A stretch of DNA of 64,000 nucleotides from Paroedura picta (taxonomy: Eukaryota; Chordata; Lepidosauria; Squamata; Gekkonidae). The position numbers and the translations under genes were made by a program. This document shows positions 10,986-20,700 of the stretch, piece by piece (position 1 is the stretch's first letter; each line of letters begins with the position of its first letter). Where the stretch lies: NCBI RefSeq assembly GCF_049243985.1, contig NC_135382.1, positions 23,540,990-23,604,989 of the forward strand, given 5' to 3'. The notes below the pieces were generated by a model, which saw only the letters and a program-made list of their open reading frames with translations, did not search any database and was not told the DNA's origin.

Positions 10986-13424
10986 GAAAAATGCAAGAAA
11001 ATCTATTATTTGAAATGCCATCTAGTTGGCCTGTCTTTCGGTTTGCCCACAGATTCAGTCAAATGTCTGACTGGGATAGTTGTTGTCGCAAAGTTCTGTC
11101 AGTAATTTATTTTAAATATATGTCTGTGCCTCCACCCCAATATTCTCATTGAGGTTTCTAGAAGACATTTTAATTTTTTTTAAAACCAAAGTCAACGACA
11201 AACTTATAGAATCACACATTTTAAAACCAAAGGACAGGAGTATAAAAATATCAGACAATAAAACCACTATTAAATAGTATAAGACATTCAAACTGTGTTT
11301 ATTCAGAGCCCAGATGGTCACCCTACACAAAATCCCTGATCCAACTAAGCGACCACACCAGCTCATTCTTGTTAACAACCGTCAAACTGAACAACAAGCA
11401 GTTACTTCACAGAAATAAAAGATGCCAGACAAAGAGACTTAAGAAGGCCAAAACTGGTGGATTTAATTCTTTGTTCCACAACTATGAGTGAATTAAAAAG
11501 GTTCAGCACTGGAAGATTTGAAAATTAGGTGCCAAACGAAGGGCCAGAGGAGGGGAATTCCACATGCAAGTGGAATTTCTGTCTTGGCCACCTGTCTCAC
11601 CTCTAAAAAGTGAGAGCTGCCAATTTTGGGTTGGGAATTTCCTGGAGATTTAGGAATGGAGGGCCTAGGAGAGGGGAGGACCTAAGTGGGGTATAATGCC
11701 ATAAAGTTCACACTCCAGAGCAGGCATTTTCTCAAGGGGAACATCTCTGAAGATCAGATGTAATTCCAGATCCCCTGGTCCCACATCAAGGCTGGCACCC
11801 CTACAGCAGGGAGGTGTAGGGAGAGGTGAAATGGCCACTCACAGGATGCTCTCTGTACTTGAACAGACTCAGATGGGAGCTGACAGTCCTGTAAGTATCC
11901 TGATTACAGGATACTTTACAGAGAGAGCATGGTGTGCAGTCTAATGCTGCCCTCTGATGGAATAATCATTTTCTACAAAATGCACACCTTTTGCTGCTTC
12001 AGCTGAGGTAACAGATATCTTATGACAGAAAATCAGAGCTTATCTTTGCTCAAAATTGCTTTCTCAAAATCAGATTGAGGTTGGTTGGAGAAAACAAGGA
12101 GAAACCACAAGGTAACCACAGAAGGACCATGGGTTAGATCCAATCAGTTTTCCTGCTGGTGGAAAAGGAAAAGGGGGTCCCCCCATGACCCCTCACAAAG
12201 GCTTCACTGGGGATTAATGCAATGTGCATGGGCAAAAGTCAGATGGGGCAGAGGCTGTAATATTAAAATGGAAAGAAAAAGCCAGCTGTGTTGTGTTAGT
12301 AGATCTGCTGAGGCCAAAGCAAGCAATGTAATTGACCAACATGGCTAGATCCTGGATCCAGTCAGTTTAAACCTGAAACTAACCAATAGTGTACCCTGGT
12401 GGGAAGATCCATGGCTTTTCTGCACACAATAAATATAGTGAAATGCTAACCTTGTGAAGACGCTATATTCCGGGCACTCCGTATGGTGTTGCCAACCTCC
12501 CACATCTGGCCAGTAAACTACTTGCGATATACACCGTTTTAAAGCACAAGTTGATTCACCAACTTAAAAAGCACTCCCCCCCCCTGCAAGAAGAGAACCA
12601 GCAGACTACATGAAAAAGAAATGTATGGAAGCGAAGAAGCGCTATCTCCGCCTCTAATGTTCTTCCCTCGCACCCACCTTCCTCTCCCGGGGACAGGATT
12701 TTTTTTAAGGTGAACTGCCTGGAGCAATGAATAGGCGTACAAGCATGCAGGCAAAACCAAAAATATTTTCCCCAAAAGTTAAAACACAAAGCATGCCTCT
12801 CTAAAGTCACCCCCCCCCCAAAAAAAAATCAGGATCGAGATTAATTTTTAAAAGACTCAAGACTAGTGATTCCATAAAGGGTGGCATTCAAAAAGCACTA
12901 TGCATCTATGATTTGATGGATAGGCATTTAAATGAGAACAATTAATTTTTTAAAAATTGGCGGGCATTGCAGGACCTTTAAAAAAAGGAGAAAGGGAATT
13001 GGCTGCCTGGCTTGATTGACAAGTGGAAAAGAATCGCGTATAAACTGGGTTGCTCTCTTTCGCCATTTCCAGCAGCGCTTGTGGAAGGTGAGAAGCGCAA
13101 AAAGGCAGCAGACTGGAGCGAGACTGCAAAAAGGTGTGGAGTGGCCGGGAGGCGCAATAATATTTAGCGCTACACCATTCAGCTGGCGTAACGCTATTTT
13201 TAGTGATGTGCAGAAATGTCCCCATTGTTTGCAATATAATTTGCAGGTTTTCGGAATGGTCTCAGTTCAGTTTTGCCTCTTATGCCATCAAGCTGAGATC
13301 ACAATAAAGAGGTGTGAGCTCCCAGCAACTTGGCTTCCTTCAAACCCATGGATTTAACACACTGGATCCAAATAGGAACCGACAATAACCTTGACTAACG
13401 GATATTTTGTCTCTGGTGGGTCAA

Positions 13425-13525
13425 CATAGCCCTGGTGTCGATAGCCCAGGCTAGCCTGATTTCAGAAGCTAGGTAAAGTCAGCATTGCTTAGCACACTGA
13501 TGGGAGACCACCAAGGAATTCCAGG
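13425..13525 (+). mobile_element. 5S-rRNA-derived SINE fragment
   Basis: Contains GATGGGAGACCACC, the 5S rRNA 3'-half signature. Truncated by a hAT fragment. Confidence 0.7.
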
Positions 13526-13531
13526 GTCCTC

Positions 13532-13587
13532 ATGCAGGGGCGGGGCAGTTGCCCTGCCGGTCCCCAGCCTCAGAAAGGTTGGGGACC
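13532..13587. mobile_element. hAT element end fragment
   Basis: Short piece ending AGGTTGGGGACCACTG next to a BovB fragment and a 5S-derived SINE. Confidence 0.5.
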
Positions 13588-13673
13588 ACTGTGGTAGAGG
13601 ACAGGGAGGCCTGGAGGATCATTGTCTATGGGGTCGCGATGGGTCGGACACGACTTTGGAACTAACAACAACA
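13588..13673 (+). mobile_element. BovB LINE 3'-end fragment
   Basis: GGGGTCGCGATGGGTCGGAC and the ACAACAACAA tail, typical of BovB/RTE 3' ends. Confidence 0.75.
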
Positions 13674-14273
13674 AAATTTGCTTTGGTTACAATGCTTAAA
13701 CTGGTCCATAACATTTTTGCAAAATACGCTAAATTATGAAGCCTGCAGCTCAACTGTGGTGTGGGATGGAAGATCATTTTTTAAAACTCAAGAGATCTGT
13801 GGCTGACTTTAGGGGTGGGGGAATGGAGCATTTTCTCATAGTGGCAAGGACTGAAGAATCTGTTCTGGAGGCTTCTGTGCAAAAACAAACAAACAAAGAA
13901 ACCCCACGACCTCTGGGGAGTGAAAAGCAGGGCATAAAACCCAACCCTGCTTCTCCTCCCAAATGTTTTTACTACGTCTGATTGCAGACGGAAGCAATTA
14001 CATGGCTGAAACTTTCTCCATAGGAAAAAGTATTCTTGCACCATGAAACACATCAGGAAGTAGGCCTCACAGAACCCACCCACCTTGATATCTAGATTTC
14101 GATATACAAAATCCCTCACTTCAAGGGAGGAATATTCCCTCATATATGAATGCTGAATAGGGTCAAGCCCAGACCCAAGAATGAGATCCACAGTTCAAGA
14201 CTCTGTTTGAGGCGACACCAAATTAATAACCTTTTCCCAAAGCAGGACGGCCGTTACTGGATCTCCCTAAAAG

Positions 14274-14410
14274 CAGGGGTGGTCAAACCTGTGGTCTTCC
14301 GGATGTCCATGGACTACAATTCCCATGAGCCCCTGCCAGCATTTGCTGGCAGGGGCTCATGGGAATTGTAGTCCATGGACATCTGGAGGACCACAGGTTG
14401 ACTACCCCCG
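14274..14410. mobile_element. Palindromic hAT MITE, copy 4
   Basis: Near-perfect inverted repeat, CAGGGGTGGTCAAACC to GACTACCCCCG. Flanking duplication eroded. Confidence 0.88.
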
Positions 14411-14614
14411 CCCTACAGCATAACTCCCGACAAGGAAGAGCAGAGCTCTGAAACCCATAACAAGAGCCACCCATAACAAGAGGCTGGGCCTTTCAAGCAC
14501 ACGCAGTTCGCATATCCTTCAAGAAATGACCCCCACTCAGCGAGGGTTGCCAACAGGCCTGGAGAAATATCTCTCAGTTCCTTTCATAGAGGTTTGATGT
14601 GTGGGAAAGGGGAA

Positions 14615-14682
14615 ACGCTGGCGGGGGCTCGTGGGAATTGTAGTCCATGGACATCTGGAGGACCACAGGTTGATTACCCCTG
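14615..14682. mobile_element. Palindromic hAT MITE, copy 5 (half)
   Basis: Only one arm remains, ending GGTTGATTACCCCTG. It lies about 200 bp from copy 4. Confidence 0.8.
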
Positions 14683-14749
14683 GCATAGAGGATAAATACC
14701 ATTCCCCCATAAAGCCTCTTAAGGACGCTATTTCTCCAAGTACAGTACT

Positions 14750-14905
14750 GACCAGGATAGGCCAGGCGGACCCAAATCTGGAAAGCCAAGCAAGGTCGAC
14801 CCTGGCTTGCATTTGGATGAGAGACCTCCAAGGCACACTAGAAGCACATGACACGGAGGGAGGCCGTGGCAAGCCACCTCCCAAGGTCTCTTGCGTGGCT
14901 GCCAG
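14750..14905 (+). mobile_element. 5S-rRNA-derived SINE
   Basis: Contains GGAAAGCCAAGCAAGGTCG and TTGGATGAGAGACC. Confidence 0.7.
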
Positions 14906-15184
14906 ACAATGCCAGTTTCTCCGGGCTACACTTCACGAGCCAGACGGTCACTAGCAATCCCCGGGTCGCAGGCCGCCAGACAATTCTCAAACTTGGGCAT
15001 CGGGAGGGTTAAGGCTTTCACGTGACAGAACTGCCCCTCTCCTTTCACACGTTACGCAAACGGAGGCAGGACGCCCAGGCGCGTTGCTAAAATTCTCTTC
15101 TGGGCGGGTTGAACGGGGAAAGGAAGCGCACAAGGCAGGCAGACAAGCGAGCCCTCTGCTGGCCGACCGGTCCCCCGCGCTTAC

Positions 15185-15290
15185 CTGCCAGAGAGAAGAC
15201 CCCCTCTCGGGGCGGCCGCGGTCGCCCGTCTCTGCCCGCTGCTAGCCCCTGGCTTGGCCAGCTGCAGCGCTCCACGGCGCGCCCGGCCCG
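15185..15290 (-). other. NLRC5: Predicted non-coding first exon of NLRC5
   Basis: Inside a CpG island, the minus strand reads CTCTGGCAG followed by GTAAGCG at 15179-15184, a strong splice donor with no plausible long ORF upstream. It sits about 9.4 kb upstream of the first NLRC5 coding exon and just downstream of a perfect ISRE. I infer that this is the 5'UTR exon of NLRC5. The transcription start, and so the upper boundary, is a guess. Confidence 0.55.
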
Positions 15291-15310
15291 CATCCCCGGC
15301 AGCGCGGCCC

Positions 15311-15322
15311 GAAAGTGAAACT
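15311..15322 (-). promoter_or_regulatory. Interferon-stimulated response element in the NLRC5 promoter
   Basis: The sequence GAAAGTGAAACT (plus strand) is an exact match to the ISRE consensus GAAANNGAAACT, bound by ISGF3 and IRF factors. It lies about 125 bp upstream of the predicted first-exon donor. A GAS-like site (TTCCCGGCA, one mismatch to TTCNNNGAA) lies a little further upstream at 15362-15370. Interferon control of NLRC5 is well known in mammals and fits this. Confidence 0.7.
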
Positions 15323-15599
15323 TCAGCGGCTTGCCTGGAGCAGAATTCATCGGACAGGCTCTGCCGGGAAATCATGTGTTTTAGAAAACTCCCGCGGCTG
15401 CCCAGGCTCCACCCCCAAACTCCCCTAAACCCGGGTGGGCAGCTCTGCCCCTGCAACTCGGGAGCGAAGGTCTGTGCAGAACTGAATGGGGCAGGAAAGA
15501 AAGAAAAGAGCGTTCTAAACTCAAGTAGATGGGGACCGAATATCACCAGAAACAAATCTGAGTCCAGGAGCGCCTTTCAGGCCAACCAGGAGCAGTTCT

Positions 15600-15727
15600 G
15601 TAGGAGCTCTCTCAGCCTCACCTGCCTCCCAGGGGGTCTCTTGTCGGGGAGGAAAGGGATGGCGATGGTAAGCTGCTTTGAGACTCCTTCAGGTAGTGAA
15701 AAGCAAGGTATAACAACCAACTCTTCT
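15600..15727 (+). mobile_element. tRNA-derived SINE, 5'-truncated (same family)
   Basis: Body and tail only (AGCTCTCTCAGCCTCACC ... ACCAACTCTTCTT). Confidence 0.8.
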
Positions 15728-15845
15728 TAAAATCAGCATGCTTAACTTCTGACACATTCCCCGTATTAGTAGGTCTTGTCCAGTTTTAGGGTGCTTTTTT
15801 GGGGGAGGGGGGGCGACTGATATTACAGAATCACTGGCAGCTTCA

Positions 15846-15990
15846 CCAAAAGCTTGGCAGAAGAGCTGCAGACCCTGCGGAACTGAACCATTTCTGGCAG
15901 GGCCCACATCTGTTCTGGGAGTCATTCCTCCAACGGGGGGGGGGGGGGGCTGGTTGAGGCCAGACACAGTTCTTTGGGGCCAGGGACCGC
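15846..15990 (-). mobile_element. CR1/L2-like LINE fragment
   Basis: Shares the AGAGCTGCAGACCCTGCGG stretch with 16780-16880 of the larger LINE. Confidence 0.55.
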
Positions 15991-16436
15991 CAACACAAGT
16001 GGGAACCTACAAGAAACTTGAGGGACAGGTGCATCCACTTCCCCCACACACATTTTTTTCCCTTCTCTCCTGTCTATGACAATCTCCCACTCCCTTTATC
16101 CTCCTCTCATGACCTGTCAATCTTCCTTGTCTCTCTCCCCCACCCCCAACAATCCTGAATGCTCTTGGGTGTCGTCCCCCATCCCAGGACGATAGCAGGG
16201 TGGTGTGGAGTATCATGCCTGTCTGCTTTCTTTTGCAATCTCGGAAGGTTTCGACATTTTCCCAGTAAGCATAGAGGACAAAATTATTGTTAGGAGATCA
16301 GAATCACATGGCATTCACAACACAAAACAAAGCACTTCAGCGTTTGTAGGGGAAGGGGAAATGAACTTTTAACTATTCCGGAAAAGTATGTAAAATGACA
16401 CGGCACATCACAGGGAAAGGAAACAAAACAGCCGCA

Positions 16437-17600
16437 TTATTTATTTATTTATTTATTTATTATACTTTTATACCACCGCCCCCAGCACTGCTGGCTCACG
16501 GCAGTTCACCATATGACATGGCATAAAAACATCAAATCAACAACCTGAAAACATCACCATATGATAAAATTAACATCCCCTAAAAAACATACAACTAAAA
16601 TGATGGTAACAACAATAAAAAGTCCTCCCCCAACACTGGAGCTGTTGGTGCCGGTAAGGTATATAAAAGAGACTGGTGATAGAAAGCAGGGGGTAGATCA
16701 CCAAAATGTCCCGGACCTAGCCTAATGCCAGGTCCTAGGAACATTGGGGGGGGGGGGTTTCCCACCTGGCCTCAAACAAACGTCTGGTGGAAGAGCTCCG
16801 TTTTGCAGGCCCTGCAGAACCCCAAGAGCTCCGTCAGGGCCCACAGGTCTTCTGGGAGCTCATTCCACCAGATAAGGGGCCAGGACTGAAAAGACCCTGG
16901 CCCTGGCCCAGTCCAGGCATGCCTCCCAGTGGCCCGGAACCATCAGCAGATTCATACCCACAGAGCAAAGAGCCTTGCGGGGGGCATAAGGACGTAAGCG
17001 GTCCTGCAGATAAGTAGGCCCTAAGCCATGTATAGCCTTAAATGCCAAAACCAATACCTCGAACTTGGTCCAGAAGCAGACTGGCAACTAGTGCAGTTGT
17101 TTCAGCACAGGCTGAACATGGGCTCTCCAAGATTATTATTTATTTATTATATTTATATACCGCCCTCCCCGGAGGCTCAGGGCGGTTTAAGATGAATTTG
17201 TGAGGACCTGTGCCGCCGCATTCTGTATCAGCTGCAATTTCTGGGTCAAGGACAGCGTAGGCCTGTGTAGAGTGAGTTACAAAAGTCTAATCTGGAAGTG
17301 ACCGTTGCATGGATCCCTGTGGCCAGGTGTCCCCAGCACAGGTAGGCTGCTAATAGCTGCACTTGGCAGAGATGAAAAAATGCCTTCTGAGCTACCTTTG
17401 TGATCTGAGATAGAGAGACATCAAAGATCACCCCCACATTTCTGGCGGATTGTGCAGATGTCAATTGCACACCATCCAAACAGGGGAGGCGTGCTTCCTG
17501 ATCCTGCCCCCTTCTCCCCAGCCACAGGACCTCCGTTTTGGAGGGGTTGAGTTTCAGTTGACTGTTCCTGATCCATCCAGCCTGTTCCATGTGTCTCTGT
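16437..17600 (-). mobile_element. CR1/L2-like LINE fragment just downstream of the CETP stop
   Basis: Minus-strand fragments of a non-LTR retrotransposon ORF2 C-terminus are visible: LKLNPSKTEVLWLG, GVIFDVSLSQ, TSRLDFCNSLYTGL, then FKAIHGLGPTYLQDRLRPYAP. It ends in an ATAAATAAATAA-type tail at 16437-16465. A second LINE tail (GGGCGGTATATAAAT type) interrupts it at about 17128-17192. It lies in the same orientation as CETP, within about 60 bp of the stop. It has decayed and is not autonomous. Confidence 0.85.
17139..17148 (-). terminator. Possible LINE-borne poly(A) signals for CETP
   Basis: Overlapping AATAAA hexamers on the minus strand, about 515 nt after the CETP stop, inside LINE sequence. 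I found no AATAAA or ATTAAA between the stop and this point. More hexamers occur in the LINE tail at about 16440-16463. Use by CETP is an inference. Confidence 0.35.
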
Positions 17601-17662
17601 TGGTCTTGGACCTTCTGTCTTTTACATGCAGTTGGCCATTGCATGCTCTCCTTGGGAGGGTC

Positions 17663-17740
17663 CTACAATAGAATTCTCTTCAGAAACCCATGGAGCAAAT
17701 AATGTGGGAAATCAAAGTCCATCTGTATAATGAAGTATCC
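17663..17740 (-). CDS. CETP: CETP exon 16 (last coding exon, lipid-transfer helix)
   Basis: Acceptor ctttgtag; 25 codons and TAG stop at 17663-17665. Encodes [16 protein letters not shown] then HGFLKRILL. It corresponds to the human C-terminal amphipathic helix that gates neutral-lipid transfer, but carries K and R near the end and lacks the human Asp in VDFLQ. Confidence 0.93.
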   Translation of the reverse strand, partial: GYFIIQMDFDFPHYLLHGFLKRILL

Positions 17741-20700
17741 CTACAAAGAAAAAGAAGTGCATGATACAGCTGGATCGAGATGGAGTTCTGCGGTGTCAGA
17801 GGCCACAGCTAAGGCAGAACAATGGGCACCTAGGCATAGCAGTTTGGGCAGAGGATGCCAAAGGGGTTGAGGATGGAAAGTTTTTAGAAGACTAGGCACA
17901 ACATGGGAACTCAAGAAAAGCAGATCTCAGGTGACTTCTGCCAGTAACATCAGATTGGGGAGAACTCAATTGAGGTTTCCTGTATTGTGCAGGAGGTTGG
18001 ACTAAATGACCTTGGAGGTCCTTCCAAATGTGGGTTTCTGTGATTCTAGGGTGCTTCAGATCTACCATTAGCAGGCAGCTTTCTTCTGTACACTGCTATA
18101 AAATATGTTCTGGGTATTGGATGGTCCAGGTTAGCCCAAACTTGGAAGCTAAGCAGAGTTAGCCCTGGTTAGTACTTATATCAGCCTTTCTCAACTTTTT
18201 TTACCATTGAGAAACCCCTGAAATGTTCTTCAGGCTTCAAGAACCCCCAGAAGTGGTGCCATCGTGCAGAATAGTGTTGGGAAGCAGAGCTGTGGACACA
18301 CCCACCCAGAGCCCCTCCCCTTCCCACCCCCCTCCTGGCCTATCACTGGCCATTTGGGGAGGGGGAGGGAACAGGTCAACATGACCATATATGGTTGTTG
18401 TTGTTAGTTGTGAAGTCGTGTCCGACCCATCGCGACCCCATGAACAATGATCCTCCAGGCCTTCCTGTCCTCTACCATTCCCCGGAGTCCATTTAAGCTT
18501 GCAATATATGGTCATATTGCCCAATAAAGGTTCAAGAAATTTAAAATATATATAATTTATTCACTCCCAACCATTCAGGAAACCTTTCCAGGATGGTCAA
18601 GAAGCCAGGATGGTTGAGAAAGGAAGACCACCAAGTAAGGCCAGGGTTGCAATGCAGAGGCAAGCTATGGAAAGCCATCTCTCTCTGTCTCTTACCTTGT
18701 GGTTGCCATAAGTTGGCTGTGACTCGACAGAATTTTCCACCATCATTCACAGTTATCAAAAATCTTCAGTGCTCTGCTTTCCAAAGAAATCTAACCCTTG
18801 AAAAGGCTGCCCTGAACTGTCCATGGTTCAAGGAACAATATGGTTACACATCCATAAGCACTGCCATGGAGTAGAGAATGTACAAGCCCAAAATAAATAA
18901 AGTGTACTTGCATTTCTGGTTATTATCTCAGGTTCTATGATGTCAAATAGGTCAAGTCCTCTGCTGTTCATCAAGGATGTTAGAGCTGGCTCAATTTCTA
19001 TGGAGTGGAATTAAAACAGATTCACGCGAAATCACAGTACACACGGTTAAGGATAGACATGAACTGGCTCATGTACTGAAGTTCCTTTTCCTTCATTCAC
19101 AAAGGTGACAATGTATCTCTGGCTGATTCCCCTCTACGTGTCCTCCAAGTTTGGTGAGGATTGGATTTACAGGGTCTGAGTTAAGGGCTTTCTGGGGAAA
19201 TGATGGGGGTCACCCATCCTCACCAAACATGGCAGGCATGTAGAGGAGAGTCAGTTGCAGATCCCCTGTGAGTTTGGTGTCTCTAGCATACCATGGGGCT
19301 GTTCTACTGCCTAATGGAACTTCACAAACCAAATCAGTTCATAAACTGCTAAAAGTTCCTAACAGTTCGTAGTTCACAAATGGGGCACACCACAAAACCA
19401 GGAACCAAACTACATTTTCCCAGTACATGTCCGTCATCCCTACTCATGCGTTACAGAAATGCTTTTTAAAATCTAAGCTTCCGCTTCCACCATTATGGGC
19501 CACCAACAGATTCTCAATAACCGAAGTTGTAGGGAGAAGGCAACTTGGCCATGGCTGGGAAAATAATCTTCCTCTATCCACAACTCTGTGAGCTGTGCAG
19601 CTGCACCCAGAACTACAACCAATCACAGCAGATAACATTGACCTAGACCAGGGGTAGTCAAACTGCGGCCCTCCAGATGTCCATGGACTACAATTCCCAG
19701 GAGCCCCTGCCAGCGAATGCTGGCAGGGGCTTCTGGGAATTATAGTCCATGGACATCTGGAGGGCCGCAGTTTGACTACCCCTGACCTAGACGGTCTACT
19801 CCAAATCAGGCATCTTTGTACATTCACCTTGTTGGAATTCTTGCTTGTCCATCCTTGCATGCACCCTCACAGATACTGAAGTGATGCATGATGGGAGAAT
19901 TCCATCTCTGTTAGCTTTGACAGTGAATGACTGTGTTTGTGTGTTGAGAGGGAAAGTCAGAAAATGTAAAATAATCTCTGTTTTATGTTGGGAATGTCAA
20001 AAAGGAAACAGTGTAACAGAGCCAATTGTGACCCCATGTAAACAACAAAAAAATGTATCTCTGAAAACCAGTTTTACCTCAGAAGAAAGTTACTGTTGAA
20101 GCTTCATGTCTGGACATTTTACCAATTAAACATTTTTATTCTTACTAAAGAAGTCTATATAATTTTATTTTCAAACAAGAAGAAAATAGCCAAGGAAGAG
20201 CTGTGGTCACCTGGCAGTTATAATACACAATTTCCCTCATTTCACTGAATAAACTGCCTGAGAGGTTAGTGCAAGTTACCCAAATTTCACAAGGATTTCA
20301 TCATATTTTTGGCAAGACACCTCACCTTTGGTACAATTTGAAATCCAGAAGTCTAAATGTACTGGTTGAATCTCTGCTAAGGTGAAGAATACCCCTTGCC
20401 ACTTTCCCCCTTCTTCCTTGCCTCCTTAATCCCTCAGCTATCTAGCAACACAAATCTCTCCTGCAGCCCAAAATGTCAGAACAGTTGAGCATCCATATGG
20501 ATGCATTGCATCATCTTCTACTCCCCCCCCCCCCCAGCATGCAGGATTCAGAGTTGCTCCATACAACAAGATAAAGAAAGCTCACTTGAAATCACTTGTG
20601 GGATCCCGGCAACAGTGATGGTTTTCTCCAAAAAGTGACTTAGAGCGTCATCGTTCTGAAATTAAATTTTTAAATAGCAGAATTAACTGCAGAAGTTCTC

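Larger units (their letters stand above)
5753..15184. other. NLRC5 intron 1: no coding exon recognised
   Basis: About 9.4 kb between the predicted first exon and the first coding exon. It holds MITE copies 3-5, a hAT element, CR1, 5S-derived and tRNA-derived SINEs and an AT-rich tandem repeat, as listed. From about 11000 to 13400 I see only AT-rich unique-looking DNA with short homopolymers. Confidence 0.6.
15030..15480. promoter_or_regulatory. CpG island at the NLRC5 5' end
   Basis: A stretch dense in CG dinucleotides and GC boxes (for example gcggccgcg, ggcgcgcccgg) in otherwise CG-poor intergenic DNA. It contains the ISRE and the predicted first exon. No TATA box is visible. It lies about 2 kb from the CETP stop codon. 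Confidence 0.65.
18113..18740 (+). mobile_element. 5S-rRNA-derived SINE split by a hAT element
   Basis: Left part 18113-18181 (CTTGGAAGCTAAGCAGAGTT) and right part 18624-18740 (AGACCACCAAGTAAGGCC to GGCTGTGACTCGACA) join into one SINE once the hAT insert is removed. Confidence 0.8.
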
